Shown: piece after piece, positions 60,886 through 64,000 of the stretch
Layout: every line of letters begins with the position of its first letter
Position numbering within the stretch: the stretch's first letter is position 1
Source: Microbispora catharanthi
Lineage (GTDB): Bacteria > Actinomycetota > Actinomycetes > Streptosporangiales > Streptosporangiaceae
Direction: 5' to 3'
DNA length: 64,000 nucleotides
Assembly: GCF_006334915.2 (NCBI RefSeq)
Contig: NZ_VDMA02000028.1
Coordinates: 55,525-119,524, forward strand
The notes under the pieces: model-generated
What the model was told of the DNA's origin: nothing
What the model saw: the letters and a program-made list of their open reading frames with translations, nothing else
Databases searched by the model: none
Program-made: the position numbers and the translations under genes

Positions 60886-61148
60886 GCGCGCTGCCTCTGA
60901 TCATCGCCCTGGCGCTCAGCGCGGTCGTAACCGTCGGCTTCGTGGCGGTCCTGGTCGGCATCCGGCGAGAGGACAAGGCCATGTTCCGTGGCAGCGCCTC
61001 CGGGGATGCGTCGGCACGGCTGGCCCGCCACGTCACCGGCTTAAGGGTGCGGAACGGCGGCCCTACGTCTCGGATCGCTGAGACAAGGTCTCTTCTACCC
61101 GCGCCAAGCGTTCCGACAAGTCCTGTACGGCGGTGCGTAGCGCGATGA
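60882..61148 (+). CDS. Small membrane protein
   Basis: 88 residues with one clear helix (ALPLIIALALSAVVTVGFVAVLVGI) and a basic cytoplasmic tail. GTG start inside the preceding stop. The last 28 codons are antisense to the end of the GntR gene at 61,063-61,419, so the true C-terminus is uncertain. Possibly a spread or transfer accessory. Confidence 0.5.
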   Translation: MSALPLIIALALSAVVTVGFVAVLVGIRREDKAMFRGSASGDASARLARHVTGLRVRNGGPTSRIAETRSLLPAPSVPTSPVRRCVAR

Positions 61149-61419
61149 CCTCGCTCGCCAAGTCGCCCGCCGGCCCCGGCTCGACGTCTTGGACGTCTTC
61201 CCGGACGAACACGCCCTTGCCCTGCTGGCCGATGACCAGGCCCTCGGTCCGCAAGATCCCGACCGCGAGCTTCACGACGCTGAGCGAGGCGTCGTACCGG
61301 GCGGCGAGCTGGGTGGTCGACGGCAACGGGGAGCCGGGCGGCAGAGACCCGCCGCGGATCTGCTCGCGCAGATCGTCGGCGATCTGGAGGTAACCGGGCC
61401 GTCCCGTCTTCTTGACCAT
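61063..61419 (-). CDS. GntR-family regulator (KorSA-like)
   Basis: 118 residues: an N-terminal GntR winged helix (LPSTTQLAARYDASLSVVKLAV) and a short C-terminal coiled helix without an effector domain. This build is typical of KorSA/TraR-type repressors that control transfer genes of AICEs and Streptomyces plasmids. It is divergent from the transfer operon at 61,527. Confidence 0.82.
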   Translation of the reverse strand: MVKKTGRPGYLQIADDLREQIRGGSLPPGSPLPSTTQLAARYDASLSVVKLAVGILRTEGLVIGQQGKGVFVREDVQDVEPGPAGDLASEVIALRTAVQDLSERLARVEETLSQRSET

Positions 61420-61526
61420 CGCCCCTTATCTCAGCACAGCAACACGACCAAGCCAACCGAGAGAACATTGACAACCAGGCCAACCTAGTTAACTATGTTG
61501 GCCATGAGGCTAAGGAGGTCCACAAG

Positions 61527-61868
61527 ATGCGCACCATTCCGATCCCGGTCGACGTGACCAAGCTGCAGTTCGTCTGCGTCCGCGCACCCCGCCCGCGCGT
61601 CCTCAACCAGGACACCGGCGAGATCAAGACCGACAAGCACGGCAACACCGTCTACGAGATCGTCCTGTCGGTGGAGGACGAGTTCGGCCGGATCGAACTC
61701 GTCAAGGTCGGCACCTCCGGCGAGCCCCAGGTGGCCGCCGGACAGGACGTCACCCCCATCGGCCTGGTCGGCTACGTCTGGGAAATGTCCCGGGGCGGCG
61801 AGGCCCGATGGGGCATCAGCTACCGGGCCAGCTCGATCGTCCCAGCAGGGGTGACCACCCATGCGTGA
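61527..61868 (+). CDS. AICE transfer-region hypothetical protein
   Basis: 113 residues, beta-rich (VRAPRPRVLNQDTGEIKTDKHGN, YEIVLSVEDEFGRIELVKVG). AAGGAGG is upstream. It overlaps the FtsK-type gene by 8 bp. Proteins of this pattern commonly precede the transfer ATPase in actinomycete elements; no function is established to my knowledge. Confidence 0.65.
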   Translation: MRTIPIPVDVTKLQFVCVRAPRPRVLNQDTGEIKTDKHGNTVYEIVLSVEDEFGRIELVKVGTSGEPQVAAGQDVTPIGLVGYVWEMSRGGEARWGISYRASSIVPAGVTTHA

Positions 61869-63201
61869 CGCCCTGCTGATGCTGCTCGCGGGCCTGGCCG
61901 CTGCGGCGGCCGGCCTGTGGGCCTGGCGCCACCTGCACTACCGCTCGTACTGGCTGGCAGTCGGTTTCCCGCTGATGGCCGTCACGATCCGGGCGACATG
62001 GCGCAAGGTGGCCCTGGGCTGCGGCCTGACCAAGAAGCGGCAACGCTGGTGGTTCACCATCGTTCCGGGCGCGATCGCCTCGACCGGGCTCGTGAAGGTA
62101 CGGCGGCGCTTCCAGCGGGTCGCGGTCGACACCAAACCGTTCATGTGGCTGCCCATGCCGACGCGGCACGGCTGGCGGGTCACCGTCCACACCCTTGAGG
62201 GGCAGATCCCCGCCGACTACGCCCAGGCGGCCGAGCGGCTCGCGCACTCCTGGGGGGTCCACGCCGTCCGGGTGTCGTCCCCTCGGCCCGGCCGCGTGGT
62301 CCTGGCCGCCACGGTGCGGGACCCGCTCGTCCGGCTCGACCACCTCCCGGCCTCCGGAGATCTGCTCACCGTCCACGTCGGGCGGCTGGAGACCGGCGGG
62401 CTATGGACGATCGACTTCCGCACGGTGCCCCACTGGATTAACGCGGGCGCCACCCAATCGGGCAAGTCCAACCTCGCCAACGCCCTGCTGGTTGGGCTGG
62501 CCCCGCAGCCGGTCGCCCTAGTCGGCATCGACCTCAAAGGCGGCGTGGAGTTCACCCCGTACGCGCCTCGGCTGTCGGCCCTGGCGACCACGCGGGCCGA
62601 GAGCGTGACCCTGCTGGATGACCTGGTGGCGCTCATGGTCGAGCGAATGGGGCTGTGCCGTACGGCCGGCGCGCGCAACATCTGGCAACTACCGCCCGGC
62701 GTGCGACCAGTCCCGGTCGTGGTGCTGGTCGACGAGCTGGCCGAGCTGTACCTGATGGCCGACAAGTCCGAGAAAGACGAGATCGCCCACACCTCGACCG
62801 CGTTGCTGCGGGTGGCCCAGCTCGGGCGGGCGTTCGGCATCTACCTGTTCTGCTCCGGCCAGCGGATCGGCTCCGACCTCGGCCCCGGCGTCACCGCCCT
62901 GCGCGCCCAGTGTTCGGGGCGGATCTGCCACCGAGTCAACGACCCCGAGACCGCCACCATGACCCTCGGCGACCTCGACCCCGCCGCCCTGGTCTCCGCG
63001 CGTGCGATTCCCGCCGAGACTCCCGGCGTCGCGATCGTCGCCAGCCAGGACGGCCAGTGGTACCGCGCCCGCTCCTTCTATGTCGCCGAGCAGATCGCCG
63101 AACACGCCGCCCGCACCTACGCCCACCTGACCCCGGACTGGGTTGCCATCGCCCGGCCCGACCGGGACGGGGCTGACCTGTCCGAGCTGCTGTCCGTCTG
63201 A
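61861..63201 (+). CDS. FtsK/SpoIIIE-type conjugative DNA translocase
   Basis: 446 residues. Two N-terminal hydrophobic helices anchor it, then the motor with Walker A INAGATQSGKSNLANALLV and Walker B VVVLVDELAELYLMAD, plus the ARTQRP-like QRIGSD region. It is the TraSA/TraB type that moves double-stranded DNA between mycelia in actinomycetes. With the SpdB-like protein it forms the transfer core of the element. Confidence 0.92.
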   Translation: MRDALLMLLAGLAAAAAGLWAWRHLHYRSYWLAVGFPLMAVTIRATWRKVALGCGLTKKRQRWWFTIVPGAIASTGLVKVRRRFQRVAVDTKPFMWLPMPTRHGWRVTVHTLEGQIPADYAQAAERLAHSWGVHAVRVSSPRPGRVVLAATVRDPLVRLDHLPASGDLLTVHVGRLETGGLWTIDFRTVPHWINAGATQSGKSNLANALLVGLAPQPVALVGIDLKGGVEFTPYAPRLSALATTRAESVTLLDDLVALMVERMGLCRTAGARNIWQLPPGVRPVPVVVLVDELAELYLMADKSEKDEIAHTSTALLRVAQLGRAFGIYLFCSGQRIGSDLGPGVTALRAQCSGRICHRVNDPETATMTLGDLDPAALVSARAIPAETPGVAIVASQDGQWYRARSFYVAEQIAEHAARTYAHLTPDWVAIARPDRDGADLSELLSV

Positions 63202-63218
63202 CCTGAAAGGGGGTAACG

Positions 63219-63878
63219 ATGCGACGCCTTGCCTCATGGCTGCTCGACACCGGGCCGGTCCTCGTCCTGGCCGCCATCGCGGGTGCCGGATCGTTCACCC
63301 ACATCCGCGACACCGCCACCGACCACGGACAGACCGGCTGGATGTCGTGGGCCGTGGCCGTCTGCGTCGACCTCACCTGCGTCATGGCCGCACGCGAACG
63401 CCAGCGCGACAAGAAGACCGGACGCCAGCGCAACGGGTGGGTGTCCTGGCCGACGCTCGTCCTGGCCGGCGAGATCGTCCTGTCCCTGGCCGCCAACCTG
63501 CACCAAGCCGAAGCCACCGTGTGGGGCTGGCTGACGGCCGCCACTCCTGCCGGGGCGTTCCTTATCGCCGTCTCGATGCTCGAACGCCGCGCCGCGGCCC
63601 CTCGTCCTGAACCGTCCGCGCCCGTCCTGACTATCGATGCCGTCCCGTCCGCGCCGGCCCCGGCCCCGGCGCTCGTCCCCGCCGTACAGGACGGGCAGGA
63701 CGGCGACCCGGGACCGTCCCCCGCGCTGGTCGACTACGCCCGCCGCGTGGCCGATGAACACCAGGCCAAGCACGGCAGACCGATCACCCGCGACCTGCTG
63801 CGCGCCCGCCTGGGCGTGTCCAACCAGCTCGCCTCCGACCTGCTGCGCACCCTGCGCACCGCATCCGAACCCGCCTAG
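63219..63878 (+). CDS. SpdB-like spread protein (DUF2637)
   Basis: 219 residues. About four hydrophobic segments in the first 120 residues (VLVLAAIAGAGSFTHI, WMSWAVAVCVDLTCVMAA, TLVLAGEIVLSLAANL, AAFLIAV-like), a Pro/Ala-rich linker and a C-terminal DNA-binding-like region (HGRPITRDLLRARLGVSNQLASDLL). Spd proteins spread the element within mycelia. Its stop abuts the IS5-like element. Confidence 0.82.
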   Translation: MRRLASWLLDTGPVLVLAAIAGAGSFTHIRDTATDHGQTGWMSWAVAVCVDLTCVMAARERQRDKKTGRQRNGWVSWPTLVLAGEIVLSLAANLHQAEATVWGWLTAATPAGAFLIAVSMLERRAAAPRPEPSAPVLTIDAVPSAPAPAPALVPAVQDGQDGDPGPSPALVDYARRVADEHQAKHGRPITRDLLRARLGVSNQLASDLLRTLRTASEPA

Positions 63879-64000
63879 GGCGCGTATCGGGTTGTGATCA
63901 AGGGGTGGTCCGGGTGAGGTCTTTGATCCAGATCATCGCAGCGCGGAGGTGGAGGCCGGCGAGGTAGCTCGCAGGAGTCTTGTCGTAGCGGGTGGCGATT
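63879..64000 (-). mobile_element. IS5-family insertion sequence, one end
   Basis: Sequence changes right after the SpdB stop. The GGGCGCGTATCGGG end is a likely terminal inverted repeat, and the enclosed frame encodes a transposase C-terminus. The rest lies beyond the window. Confidence 0.7.
63898..64000 (-). CDS. IS5-like transposase, C-terminal part
   Basis: The frame ends with TGA at 63898 and reads IATRYDKTPASYLAGLHLRA at its visible start, the standard RYDKT-xx-YLAG ending of IS5-family DDE transposases. The N-terminal part is outside the window. Confidence 0.8.
   Translation of the reverse strand, partial: IATRYDKTPASYLAGLHLRAAMIWIKDLTRTTP

Noticed and set aside
61183..61200. Fourth GACGTC operator
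   Set aside because: It is inside the GntR coding sequence and explained by a DVQDV codon repeat; kept only as a note.

Overview
The window is high-GC actinomycete DNA. SARP-type promoter boxes, F420-type oxidoreductases, GTG/TTG starts and polyketide genes suggest a filamentous actinomycete. I cannot name the genus; a Streptosporangiales or Streptomyces-like background is only a guess.

Positions 1-15,860 are the right-hand part of a natural-product gene cluster that continues to the left. Two divergent operons leave a promoter region at about 10,170-10,330. The left operon encodes a KAS III enzyme, an NDP-sugar reductase, an Fe-S/PLP 3-dehydratase, a 2,3-dehydratase and a flavin hydroxylase. 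The right operon encodes an acyl carrier protein, a glycosyltransferase, a ThDP-dependent E1 alpha/beta pair, RmlA and RmlB. Together they look like a pathway to a dTDP-2,3,6-trideoxyhexose, probably with a two-carbon branch, transferred to an aromatic polyketide whose core genes are outside the window. An MFS exporter, a YceI-like protein and a GT-B-like protein lie further left.

Positions 15,860-26,780 hold a secreted polysaccharide deacetylase and a GH10 xylanase, a stand-alone KS-AT-ACP polyketide synthase with its own regulator, an IS701-like protein with an altered catalytic site, a membrane protein and a STAND-like ATPase. Positions 26,869-44,094 are one minus-strand gene train of about 17 kb. 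It mixes sugar and redox enzymes (GlgX, PfpI-AGE fusion, ThDP decarboxylase, PfpI, GMC, LLM, VOC, two SnoaL-like proteins), a transporter, a 34-residue micro-ORF and a full partner-switching set (SpoIIE phosphatase, two STAS proteins, RsbW-like kinase). A second MFS exporter and a TPR-ATPase follow.

At 48,617-48,673 lies the 3' part of a tRNA-Ser(UGA) gene with its terminator but without its 5' half, which marks one end of an integrated element. Everything to the right looks like that element. First comes cargo: a wHTH/PD-(D/E)xK protein, a two-gene reverse transcriptase + HEPN unit, and a low-GC three-gene ABC-3C-type set (DUF4297-like nuclease, middle component, Rad50-like ATPase). Then comes a pSAM2-like AICE backbone: paired HTH-DUF5919 regulators, GntR regulators, NUDIX, HD, FtsK/SpoIIIE-type transfer ATPase and a SpdB-like spread protein. 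The backbone is interrupted at 63.88 kb by an IS5-like element. The integrase, excisionase and replication genes are not seen and would lie beyond the window.
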